This document shows, piece after piece, positions 1 through 6,043 of a stretch of 6,465 bases of DNA. The notes beneath the pieces were generated by a model. The model worked only from the letters and a program-made list of their open reading frames with translations. It was not told the origin of the DNA and ran no database searches. Positions within the stretch are counted from its first letter, which is position 1; each line of letters starts with the position of its first letter. Source of the DNA: an uncultured Ruminococcus sp. (GTDB lineage Bacteria; Bacillota; Clostridia; Oscillospirales; Acutalibacteraceae); NCBI GenBank assembly GCA_902772795.1, contig CACYBZ010000354.1, positions 1 to 6,465 of the forward strand, in the 5' to 3' direction. Made by a program: the position numbers and the translations under genes.

Positions 1-105
1 GGTTGTTAGGAACTATATTTTTTTACCATAAAGATGTGATAAATATACAGCTTGTTCATAATTTGTTTACTCATTCAAAAACCCTGATTCCTTGCATACA
101 ACACC
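1..105. other. Left-edge stretch with no assignable gene
   Basis: No start codon with a ribosome-binding site and no RNA gene or terminator is visible here. One forward frame stays open from base 3 to a stop at 168-170 (about 55 codons), but its translation resembles nothing I recognise, and the operon promoter lies inside it. It could be the decayed 3' end of an upstream gene or simply chance. Confidence 0.4.
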
Positions 106-134
106 TTGATTTTTTTGTTTTTTTTTGCTACAAT
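106..134 (+). promoter_or_regulatory. Sigma-A promoter of the polysaccharide operon
   Basis: The -35 box TTGATT (106-111) and -10 box TACAAT (129-134) are separated by exactly 17 nt of T-rich spacer. Transcription should begin near 141, leaving a leader of about 35 nt before the ATG at 176. The upstream in-frame TTG at 125 overlaps the -10 box, so it cannot be the start of the aldolase gene on this transcript. Confidence 0.7.
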
Positions 135-159
135 GTAATGAAATGCAGTACCATATGTC

Positions 160-165
160 GGAGGG
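160..165 (+). promoter_or_regulatory. Ribosome-binding site that sets the aldolase start
   Basis: GGAGGG lies 10 nt before the ATG at 176 but only 1 nt before the in-frame ATG at 167. Spacing therefore favours 176, and the protein that begins there starts directly with the first beta strand of the aldolase barrel. Confidence 0.7.
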
Positions 166-175
166 TATGAAAAGT

Positions 176-1012
176 ATGGCTTTGAAACTGATGTATATCA
201 CGAATCATACAGGTATCGCACAAATTCTTGACGGATACGGTGTGGACAGAATTTTTTTGGATTTGGAAATTATCGGCAAGGAAAAAAGACAGGGACATCT
301 TGATACCGTTATTTCCCGTCATTCTATAGATGATGTTGCTCCATTGCGTAGAGTGATTCACGAAAGTAAACTATTAGTCAGATGTAACCCTATACACGAA
401 AATTCAAAATCTGAAATTGAAAAAATTATTAGTGACGGTGCTGATATTATCATGTTACCGTACTTCAAAAGTGCTAATGAAGTAGAAACTTTTCTCAGCT
501 ATGTAAAAGGACGGGTAAAAACAAACCTGCTATTTGAAACACCCGATGCCATTGAAAATGCAGACAAAATTTTAAAATTAGGCGGTATTGACGAAGTACA
601 TATCGGTCTTAATGATTTACATCTGGGATATGGTCTTGTTTTCATGTTTGAGCTGATGATAAATGGCGTAGTGGAAAATCTGTGCCATCAGTTTAAGAAA
701 TATCATATTCCTTTTGGTATAGGCGGTGTCGCTGCACTCAACAGAGGAGCACTTCCTGCCGAATATATCATCGCAGAACATTATCGCTTAGGTTCGGAAT
801 GTGCCATTCTTTCCAGAAGTTTTTGCAATGTAAAGAATTTTAATACATTAACTGACTTTGCTGTTGTTTTCTTGCAAAGACTGACAGAAATAAAAGGATA
901 TGAAAAGGTCTTAGCAAATGAAAATGCAACATTTTTTGACAACAACCATGTAATGATGGAAGAACGTATTAAAGAAATCGTCAGTCGGATAAAATCAACA
1001 AAAAACAAATGA
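176..1012 (+). CDS. HpcH/HpaI-type aldolase/citrate lyase family protein
   Basis: A 278-residue TIM-barrel enzyme of the HpcH/HpaI aldolase and citrate lyase family. Members use a divalent metal to hold pyruvate or its enolate and add it to, or cleave it from, an aldehyde or acyl partner. Visible motifs are the first strand DRIFLDLE (24-31), an Arg in VRCNP (68-72) where the family binds the pyruvate carboxylate, Glu121 in FETPDA and Asp147 in GLNDLH as likely metal ligands, and a glycine-rich GIGGVAALNRG (181-191) near the barrel end. The Glu-His pair of true HpaI is absent after strand 1; Lys35 or His41 in the GKEKRQGH stretch may replace it. The start at 176 is set by the ribosome-binding site at 160-165 and the promoter at 106-134. 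It is the first gene of an operon with a 2-hydroxyacid dehydrogenase and a polysaccharide polymerase, so a role in making a glycan building block is inferred. The exact substrate is unknown. Confidence 0.85.
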   Translation: MALKLMYITNHTGIAQILDGYGVDRIFLDLEIIGKEKRQGHLDTVISRHSIDDVAPLRRVIHESKLLVRCNPIHENSKSEIEKIISDGADIIMLPYFKSANEVETFLSYVKGRVKTNLLFETPDAIENADKILKLGGIDEVHIGLNDLHLGYGLVFMFELMINGVVENLCHQFKKYHIPFGIGGVAALNRGALPAEYIIAEHYRLGSECAILSRSFCNVKNFNTLTDFAVVFLQRLTEIKGYEKVLANENATFFDNNHVMMEERIKEIVSRIKSTKNK

Positions 1013-1033
1013 AAGGATAGTCAGGTAAACTCA

Positions 1034-1936
1034 ATGAAATTATTGATAACGGGAGCTTTTTCTGTCAATGATGAACAGTTGGTTCAAATACAAAAACTTG
1101 GTTACGAAGTAACATTTGTTCAGAATGAAAGAGAACCCCTCAATATAGATTGTTCACAGTTTGAAGCAGTGATTTGTAACGGATTGTTTTTATATAATGA
1201 TATCCAGAAATTTACCGCTTTGCGATTCATTCAGGTAACAAGTGCCGGTCTTGACCGTTTACCTATGGAGTATATTCAAGAACATCATATCACCGTAAAA
1301 AATGCCAAAGGGGTATATAGTATTCCCATGGCAGAATGGTGCATCGGTCAGTTATTAGCTGTTTTTAAATGCACACATTTCTTTTACGAAAATCAGAAAA
1401 ATAAACAATGGAAAAAAAACAGAGCACTCAGAGAATTAAACGGTAACACGGCTTGTGTTGTCGGTTTTGGGAGTGTCGGTTCTGAAACCGCCAAAAGATT
1501 GTCAGCATTTGGTGTAAAAATACTCGCCGTAGACTGTACTTTACCACAATACAACAGTTACGATGAGTATTTCAATATTCATGAGCTGGATAGTGCACTT
1601 GCCCAAAGCGATATTGTCATTCTGACGTTACCTCTCAACAAAGAAACTTATCATTTATTTAACAATGATAAATTATCAAAAATGAAAAATGGCAGTATCT
1701 TGGTGAATATGTCAAGAGGAAAAATTGTAGATGAACAGGCATTGTTATCCGCTTTACACAACAGAACGCTTTCGCTTGCTATTTTAGATGTTTTTGAGCA
1801 AGAACCACTTGAAAAATCCAATCCACTCTGGAACACTGAAAATATCATAATCACACCGCACAATTCTTTTGTTTCAGAAAAAAATCAGGAAAGATTATTT
1901 CAAGTAATTTCTGAGAATCTTCAAATGTTATGGTAG
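1034..1936 (+). CDS. D-isomer specific 2-hydroxyacid dehydrogenase
   Basis: A 300-residue NAD(P)-dependent oxidoreductase of the D-2-hydroxyacid dehydrogenase family, which interconverts 2-keto acids and D-2-hydroxy acids in the cytoplasm. The N-terminal substrate domain (about 1-95) precedes a Rossmann domain with the fingerprint VVGFGSVG (142-149) and an acidic residue Asp167 at the end of the second strand, which favours NADH. The catalytic set is present: Arg228 in NMSRGKIVDE, Glu257 in DVFEQEPLE and His276 in TPHNS. Length is slightly short for the family (usually 310-330) but the domains look complete. It starts 21 nt after the aldolase stop with a weak AGG ribosome-binding site, and ends 15 nt before the EpsG gene. 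The likely partnership is that the aldolase makes a 2-keto acid and this enzyme reduces it. That link is inferred from order only. Confidence 0.9.
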   Translation: MKLLITGAFSVNDEQLVQIQKLGYEVTFVQNEREPLNIDCSQFEAVICNGLFLYNDIQKFTALRFIQVTSAGLDRLPMEYIQEHHITVKNAKGVYSIPMAEWCIGQLLAVFKCTHFFYENQKNKQWKKNRALRELNGNTACVVGFGSVGSETAKRLSAFGVKILAVDCTLPQYNSYDEYFNIHELDSALAQSDIVILTLPLNKETYHLFNNDKLSKMKNGSILVNMSRGKIVDEQALLSALHNRTLSLAILDVFEQEPLEKSNPLWNTENIIITPHNSFVSEKNQERLFQVISENLQMLW

Positions 1937-1951
1937 TGGTGGGGATATATA

Positions 1952-3088
1952 ATGATGGTTTATTGGATTGTATTTATTTACACAACTATTGTTAGTGTGA
2001 TAGTGAATAATATGAACAAAAAAACGGTCATCTTCAAAGAAGCTGTATCAGAAAAAAAGGTAGCGTTTAAAAGAGTCGGGCTTTTTGGTGGATTACTGAC
2101 TTTCTTTATGGCAACATTTTTTGCCGGTCACCGTTGCGATGTAGCTGACTCCTTTCTGTACATCAGCTATTTCGACAATATGGGTGGAACAGTAGGTGAT
2201 ATTCCTCAAATATTACAATCTGATGCTAAGTGTCCCCTCTTTGATGCCATTATTATTTTTTGTAAACAGCAACTGCATTATTCCTATCATGAATGGTTTA
2301 TGTTATTGGCATTTTTTCAGGGATTTACTGTAGCAAGATTTATTTGTAAATTTTCCGAAAATTTTGACTTCTCCAGCTATATGTTTGTCGCAGAGGTCAC
2401 TTTTTTTTGGATGTACAATGGTATTCGTCAATTTACAGCAGTATGTATTGTACTATTGGTTATGGAACAATATTTTAACAAAAAATGGATACCATTTTTA
2501 ATTGCTGTTTTTTTGGCTTATAAGGTACACAGTAGTGTTGCTATTTGGATTGGCTTTTTCATTACAGCTCACTGGAAACCTTTCTCAGCTAAAACCATGC
2601 TTGCTATTGTAGCAGCTGTCATTGCTTTTTCAATATTTATCAGTGGAGATATGGAAGGTACAGATTACGCAGGTTATAATGAGCAAAATGAATATGCTGA
2701 TGACGGCGTTAATATATTTCAGGTATTAATCTATGCTGTACCAGGTGCCATTGCCTTTGTAAAACGAAAAGTTATTTTTGAAAAAAAGCGACCTTATTAC
2801 ATCGATATTATGATTAACTTATCAGTCGCTGCAGTAGGTTTGGACATTGTAGGCATGATAAGCAGTCAAGGGGTTACCATCGGAAGACTTCCCATTTATT
2901 TTTCATTATGCAACAATATTCTTATTCCTTGGCTTATCGACAATGCTTTCAGTAAACCTCAGGGGAGTATCATCAAAAAAATAGCTTACGGTTCATATTT
3001 CTTTTATTATATTTTCTACACTTATATTACCAAAGGAGGTCTGAATTATCATTCCAGAAGTCTTGGCATTGCTCTTTACAGCCATTGA
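1952..3088 (+). CDS. EpsG/Wzy-like polysaccharide polymerase
   Basis: A 378-residue polytopic membrane protein of the EpsG family, which is thought to polymerise lipid-linked repeat units of exopolysaccharide or capsule on the outer face of the membrane. Hydrophobic segments recur through the chain (roughly 2-20, 42-60, 115-130, 145-170, 178-206, 214-231, 255-270, 286-304, 310-330, 343-360). Family-like landmarks are the polar loop GHRCDVADSFLY (59-70) after the second helix, NGIRQ (156-160), the HSS motif (193-195) and GRLPIYF (311-317). The start is the first of two adjacent ATGs; GGTGGGG ends 7 nt upstream. It is the third gene of the operon. Its final 62 nt overlap the end of the convergent methyltransferase gene, so the C-terminal residues after about 360 may be a non-homologous tail. 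Confidence 0.85.
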   Translation: MMVYWIVFIYTTIVSVIVNNMNKKTVIFKEAVSEKKVAFKRVGLFGGLLTFFMATFFAGHRCDVADSFLYISYFDNMGGTVGDIPQILQSDAKCPLFDAIIIFCKQQLHYSYHEWFMLLAFFQGFTVARFICKFSENFDFSSYMFVAEVTFFWMYNGIRQFTAVCIVLLVMEQYFNKKWIPFLIAVFLAYKVHSSVAIWIGFFITAHWKPFSAKTMLAIVAAVIAFSIFISGDMEGTDYAGYNEQNEYADDGVNIFQVLIYAVPGAIAFVKRKVIFEKKRPYYIDIMINLSVAAVGLDIVGMISSQGVTIGRLPIYFSLCNNILIPWLIDNAFSKPQGSIIKKIAYGSYFFYYIFYTYITKGGLNYHSRSLGIALYSH

Positions 3089-4163
3089 TAATACTTGGCG
3101 AACAGTAAAGATTCATATCCCACATAGGAATATATGGGTGATGTCTGAGATAAAAATCGTAACCGGGATTGATGGCATGAATCAATAATGGAATAGTAAA
3201 AACATCTTCAAAGCGATGATAAACAGCAATATTCAGCTTTGGCATCAGGAACTTCAGTGTGTTAATCCCTCCTGCCAAAGCTTCTTTTTCTGCTCCTTCC
3301 ACGTCCATTTTAATATACGACAAGGATATATTCTTTGCGATTTCATCAATAGTAATTGTGTCAACATAAATACCCGATTGATTTCCCAGTGTAGAATTAC
3401 GTCCCCCGTTATCCGAAAACAACAATGACATTTTATCTTTTTTCCAGACAAGTTTCTGATAAGCAACGATATTTTCCTTGTCACGGATATAGCCACATAG
3501 TTTTTTATACGTTTTCGGGTCAGGTTCAACAGCAATAACTTTTCTGTAACCTCCGGCATAATGAATAAGTTCTTCAATGGTATCTCCACGATAAGCACCC
3601 AAATCAAGATAATTTTCATAAGGAGACAAAGAAAGAATGTCGGAAAACAGTTGTTTATCTTTTGCATCAAAAGATGAAAAAAGATAGTCCATCGTTCCGC
3701 TGTAATAAAATTGAAGAGCATCGCAATATACTTCCCTTGAACGATTATCTGAAAACAGTGCATAGGTCAGTTCCATTTTTTCCCTGTTAGCACAAATAAA
3801 ATCATCATCGAAAATTTCTTCCCCATATACGGGAACATTCGGCACAATAACACGATGTTTCTGCGAAAGTTCTTTTATCCGTCTGATGACCTGCGGTACC
3901 TGTGTACCAAAAGTGATAGCGATGATAAAGTCATCATATAGATTTTCAAAATAACGCAACGATCGTACGGTAAAATCCTTATACTGCTGTCCCCTGACAA
4001 AATCATCGCTTGCCATTATTCCCTGGCAAACGATATTTTTTCTGGCAAATATCTTCAGAACCTTATCTGCTCCGTTACCCATACCGTAAAGAATGATTGG
4101 TTTTTTACAGTGTTGCAAATATTCCCATACATTTTCCTTTGAAAAAAAATGCTTGTCAAACAT
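3027..4163 (-). CDS. FkbM family SAM-dependent methyltransferase
   Basis: A 378-residue two-domain protein. The first 120 or so residues form a Rossmann-like domain beginning IILYGMGNGADKVLK (23-37), a type often fused to FkbM enzymes in polysaccharide loci. Residues 140-354 are the FkbM methyltransferase: SAM motif I in YLDLGAYRGDT (185-195), the acidic post-motif Glu213 in IAVEPDP, and the signature YIKMDVEGAE (283-292). FkbM enzymes usually O-methylate sugars or small molecules. The family-like end is at MWDMNLYC (347-354); the last 24 residues look like an extension that runs into the convergent polymerase gene. AAAGGA lies 10 nt before the ATG, and a promoter sits at 4258-4286. It probably methylates the polysaccharide made by the neighbouring locus; the acceptor is not known. 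Confidence 0.88.
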   Translation of the reverse strand: MFDKHFFSKENVWEYLQHCKKPIILYGMGNGADKVLKIFARKNIVCQGIMASDDFVRGQQYKDFTVRSLRYFENLYDDFIIAITFGTQVPQVIRRIKELSQKHRVIVPNVPVYGEEIFDDDFICANREKMELTYALFSDNRSREVYCDALQFYYSGTMDYLFSSFDAKDKQLFSDILSLSPYENYLDLGAYRGDTIEELIHYAGGYRKVIAVEPDPKTYKKLCGYIRDKENIVAYQKLVWKKDKMSLLFSDNGGRNSTLGNQSGIYVDTITIDEIAKNISLSYIKMDVEGAEKEALAGGINTLKFLMPKLNIAVYHRFEDVFTIPLLIHAINPGYDFYLRHHPYIPMWDMNLYCSPSIINGCKEQCQDFWNDNSDLLW

Positions 4164-4257
4164 ATCTGAATAATCCTTTTCTTTGTTGTTCTATCAGTGC
4201 GTTGATTTCGAAAAATTCATCTGAACGCTATTGTCCTGTCTTTTGAATTTATCTCGC

Positions 4258-4286
4258 ATTATATCACAAAAGAAAATATTTGTACA
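4258..4286 (-). promoter_or_regulatory. Promoter of the FkbM methyltransferase gene
   Basis: On the minus strand a -35 box TGTACA (4281-4286) and a perfect -10 TATAAT (4258-4263) are 17 nt apart, and the -10 is preceded by an extended TG element. Transcription would start near 4251, giving a leader of about 88 nt. The methyltransferase can therefore be expressed apart from the lipoprotein gene upstream of it. Confidence 0.6.
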
Positions 4287-4306
4287 GACAGATTACAACC
4301 ACTTCG

Positions 4307-4774
4307 TCATGAAAATTCATATCGTTGAGCAGTATCTTTTCGATAAATATTTTGTATTTTTCCCTCTTTCGTGGAACAAGTAATATCACAGAAAGACAAA
4401 GAATAGATTGTTTTTTCTGTATCGCAAATTTGGATATGCTGTTCCATATCCTCATCAATATTACTGAGGACTTGATATAGTTGTGAGATATGATTTTCGG
4501 GCAAATCTGCACACGGAATATAATGCAGTGTACCATACTTAATGGTAAGCTGTTTTCCCTGATAACTATAGGTAAGACCTTGTAGTTGTTCAGGTAAATC
4601 GTAACTTATGCTGATAACCCCTGTACCATTACAAGTAACGGTATAACTTTCCTGTCCACATCGGACATGTGTTGTAAATTCTCTTTGTATCGGTGATGGC
4701 TCGATATTTTTTCGGCAACCTGTTATTGTCAAAAGAGAAAAAAACAACATCATCAAAGCCATTATATTTTTCAT
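4307..4774 (-). CDS. Small secreted lipoprotein, LolA/GerS-like (tentative)
   Basis: A 155-residue protein with a lipoprotein signal peptide: a short charged start, a hydrophobic core (about 4-15) and the lipobox ITGC, which makes Cys20 the lipid-modified residue. The mature part starts RKNIEPSP and is predicted beta-rich (FTTHVRCGQESYTVTCNG, then QGLTYSYQGKQLTIKYG). This pattern recalls clostridial lipoproteins of the LolA-like or GerS-like fold, in which a half-barrel binds lipid or a partner protein; the match is by impression, and the protein is shorter than usual. The mature chain has six further cysteines (39, 48, 88, 117, 129, 133), which is notable for an exported protein of an anaerobe. 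The start is backed by GGGGG 7 nt upstream. No convincing terminator follows it before the methyltransferase promoter. Confidence 0.7.
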   Translation of the reverse strand: MKNIMALMMLFFSLLTITGCRKNIEPSPIQREFTTHVRCGQESYTVTCNGTGVISISYDLPEQLQGLTYSYQGKQLTIKYGTLHYIPCADLPENHISQLYQVLSNIDEDMEQHIQICDTEKTIYSLSFCDITCSTKEGKIQNIYRKDTAQRYEFS

Positions 4775-4829
4775 AAGATATCCCCCGTTTTATATTTTTC
4801 CTTAATCAATATGCAAAGAAAAACTTTTC

Positions 4830-4857
4830 TATACACAGGAAATAATTTATGTGTATA
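4830..4857. repeat. Operator-like inverted repeat upstream of lipoprotein gene
   Basis: TATACACA (4830-4837) and TGTGTATA (4850-4857) form a perfect 8-bp inverted repeat around a 12-nt AT-rich spacer. It lies between the terminator of the upstream RNA and the lipoprotein start, 56-83 bp before the ATG, where an operator or promoter would be expected. It has no T-run, so it is not a terminator. I could not assign a clear promoter around it. Confidence 0.4.
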
Positions 4858-4876
4858 ACTGCATTGTTGTCACCAA

Positions 4877-4906
4877 TAAAAAAGCACCTCTTGAAAAAGA
4901 GATGCT
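4877..4906 (-). terminator. Intrinsic terminator after the 6S-like RNA
   Basis: On the minus strand AGCATCTCTT and AAGAGGTGCT pair over 10 bp (one G-U) around the loop TTTC, followed by six T residues (4878-4883). Read from the plus strand the stem has an A-C mismatch and no T-run, so it works leftward only. Confidence 0.88.
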
Positions 4907-4924
4907 ACCAAAATCATATTTATA

Positions 4925-5150
4925 CGGAAACCCCGCCCGACCGCTAGGTGTGTATTATAACCTGCCTACTAAAAATAGCCAGGTGGGCACCTATCAGCCA
5001 ACTTTACTGCTCCCAACATCCGTACGGAAAATCGTTACGGGAGGTCTGCAAACCGTTGTTGAAAAATCAGTTCCCGAGAAAAAGAGTGTAGGGTTATATG
5101 GACACCAAACACGTATCGGGCAGGAAAAATCCGAAAAAAGCTATCACACA
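4925..5150 (-). ncRNA. ssrS: Probable 6S RNA
   Basis: A leftward structured RNA of about 210-225 nt between the DUF1292 gene and the terminator. Its ends pair into a long closing stem: 5116-5124 with 4932-4940 (9 bp, one G-U), continued inward by 5102-5106 with 4947-4951 and outward by CGGA (5130-5133) with 4925-4928. Inside is a large open bubble, with one strand holding AACCCTACACTC and the other a small hairpin (ACCTG 4980-4984 with CAGGT 4960-4964) followed by TATAAT (4954-4959). The apical arm includes CTCCC/GGGAG (5039-5043 with 5010-5014). A rod with a promoter-like central bubble and a 3'-side hairpin is the layout of 6S RNA, which binds the sigma-A RNA polymerase in stationary phase. 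tmRNA, RNase P, SRP RNA and T-box hallmarks are absent. Identification is by structure and memory of clostridial 6S sequences, not a search. Confidence 0.65.
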
Positions 5151-5157
5151 CAAAAAC

Positions 5158-5163
5158 AGTATA
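5158..5163 (-). promoter_or_regulatory. Possible -10 box of the 6S-like RNA
   Basis: TATACT on the minus strand sits in the short gap between the DUF1292 stop codon and the structured RNA, with a start point expected near 5150. No good -35 box is seen at the right distance, so the RNA might also be made by processing of a read-through transcript from the DUF1292 gene. Confidence 0.35.
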
Positions 5164-5180
5164 CGTAAAAATAAAACGAT

Positions 5181-5477
5181 TTATTCTTCTTCATCGAAAA
5201 GTTCTTCAAAACGTTTTTCGAAAATTTCAGACAATTCATCAAGTAATGTTTCGTCTTCTACTTCAATGAGCATCTCCTCTCCGTCTTCCTCAATAGTCTG
5301 AAAGATATAATACTCATCAGAAGAATCCAGACGCTGTCCGGCATCATCGTATACAGGAATTAATGCATAATAAACATTATCCCCCTGTTCAATGCTGTCT
5401 ATGATTTCAAAAGTGTGCTCCTTGTTTTCATCGTCAACCAAAGTAATCAAATCTGCTTCGTATTCATTATTACTCAT
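5181..5477 (-). CDS. DUF1292 domain-containing protein
   Basis: A 98-residue, very acidic protein of the DUF1292 family (the YrzB-like family of Firmicutes), whose molecular function is not known. The family pattern is clear: an N-terminal strand ITLVDDENKEHTFEIIDS (11-28), a middle strand YYALIPVYDD (36-45), then DEYYIFQT (54-61), and an acidic helical tail ending FEELFDEEE. Length is typical for the family. AAAGGA lies 11 nt before the ATG at 5477, a slightly long gap. In Bacillus the yrzB gene sits beside ruvX/yrrK; here the gene stands alone with its own promoter, followed by the 6S-like RNA and divergent from the large RNA at 5651. Confidence 0.85.
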   Translation of the reverse strand: MSNNEYEADLITLVDDENKEHTFEIIDSIEQGDNVYYALIPVYDDAGQRLDSSDEYYIFQTIEEDGEEMLIEVEDETLLDELSEIFEKRFEELFDEEE

Positions 5478-5509
5478 CAGTGAATCAATCCTTTCAAATC
5501 CTTACAGTT

Positions 5510-5538
5510 ATTTTAACCATTTTTACGCTTTAAGTCAA
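5510..5538 (-). promoter_or_regulatory. Sigma-A promoter of the DUF1292 gene
   Basis: On the minus strand TTGACT (5533-5538) and TAAAAT (5510-5515) are separated by 17 nt. The start point would be near 5503, a leader of about 26 nt before the ATG. The box sequences and spacing are close to consensus. Confidence 0.75.
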
Positions 5539-5616
5539 GTAAAAATTTATGAAAAAAAATAATTTGTTAAATTTCAACAAAGTTATATATTTTTTAAATA
5601 TTTATTAAAAAAAGTA

Positions 5617-5644
5617 TTGACATTTACGAAAACCGTGCTATAAT
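5617..5644 (+). promoter_or_regulatory. Consensus sigma-A promoter of the large RNA
   Basis: TTGACA (5617-5622) and TATAAT (5639-5644) both match consensus perfectly, with a 16-nt spacer and a long A/T-rich upstream region (about 5540-5615) that could act as an UP element. Transcription should begin near 5651. It points rightward, away from the DUF1292 gene, into a stretch without a convincing protein gene. Such a strong promoter is typical of abundant stable RNAs. Confidence 0.85.
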
Positions 5645-5662
5645 AAAGATAGCATACAGAAA

Positions 5663-5892
5663 GAGGTAGAGTCCAATGAGAATCTGATGTTTTTCTGGAG
5701 TTGTGTTCCATGCTTTATTAATAAAGAAGTGAGGTACATACCAATGGGAAGTTTATTTTAATTTCGGTTGATTTTACAGCTGAGGTACACGCCAATGAGA
5801 ATACAAGGATTAAACGGTCGTTAAGGTTCAGTGTCAGAGAGCCGTGGCGATAAAGAACAGTTATCTTTAAAGATGAGAGGCTTAGTCCGATG
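5663..5892 (+). repeat. Four copies of GAGG-N6-CCRATG module
   Basis: A 16-nt module occurs at 5663-5678, 5731-5746, 5782-5797 and 5877-5892, always GAGG, six variable bases, then CCAATG (three copies) or CCGATG (fourth). Copies 1 and 3 are also followed by the same AGAAT. Looser CCGATG copies without GAGG lie at 6240-6245 and 6331-6336. Each full copy looks like a Shine-Dalgarno site 9 nt before an ATG. The frames opened are 3, 5, 9 and 1 codons long. They may instead be recurring structural elements, for example hexaloops closed by GG/CC. GAG of copy 1 also forms part of the end-closing helix. Confidence 0.75.
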
Positions 5893-5956
5893 TAATACTC
5901 TGGTTTAGCGGTAATAAACACTTCCGAGGTAGTTTTTGACGAAAGGAGCGAGCTGT

Positions 5957-6043
5957 ATGTGCGAATTGGAACCTGCAATGTTAAAGGGCATTTGCCATAG
6001 AGCAAGTGTCATGAGTTACGAGTGGAGCGGGAATATATCGTAA
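5957..6043 (+). CDS. Possible 28-codon small ORF within the large RNA
   Basis: An ATG-to-TAA frame of 28 codons whose start has an excellent ribosome-binding site, AAAGGAG at 5942-5948, 8 nt upstream. The peptide begins MCELEPAMLKGICHRAS and has no hydrophobic segment or recognisable motif. It lies in the middle of a transcript that otherwise looks structural, so the purine run may only be part of the RNA fold. Translation is possible but unproven. Confidence 0.22.
   Translation: MCELEPAMLKGICHRASVMSYEWSGNIS

Noticed and set aside
3..170. Forward frame open from the left edge
   Set aside because: About 55 codons without similarity that I recognise, no visible start, and it contains the operon promoter; kept only as a possible gene remnant.
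125..175. N-terminal extension of the aldolase from a TTG at 125
   Set aside because: The TTG overlaps the -10 box of a good promoter, and the ribosome-binding site GGAGGG at 160-165 fits the ATG at 176.
3216..3763. Forward and reverse frames inside the FkbM gene
   Set aside because: Out-of-frame shadows of the methyltransferase, which carries clear SAM-binding motifs in its own frame.
4851..5301. Two forward frames over the 6S-like RNA and DUF1292 gene
   Set aside because: Shadows of the RNA and of the reverse-strand CDS; one is a run of Ser codons opposite the Glu/Asp-rich coding strand.
5718..6005. 95-codon reverse-strand frame inside the large RNA
   Set aside because: It has no ribosome-binding site that I can see, runs against the strong forward promoter and terminator, and its composition looks like chance translation of structured RNA.
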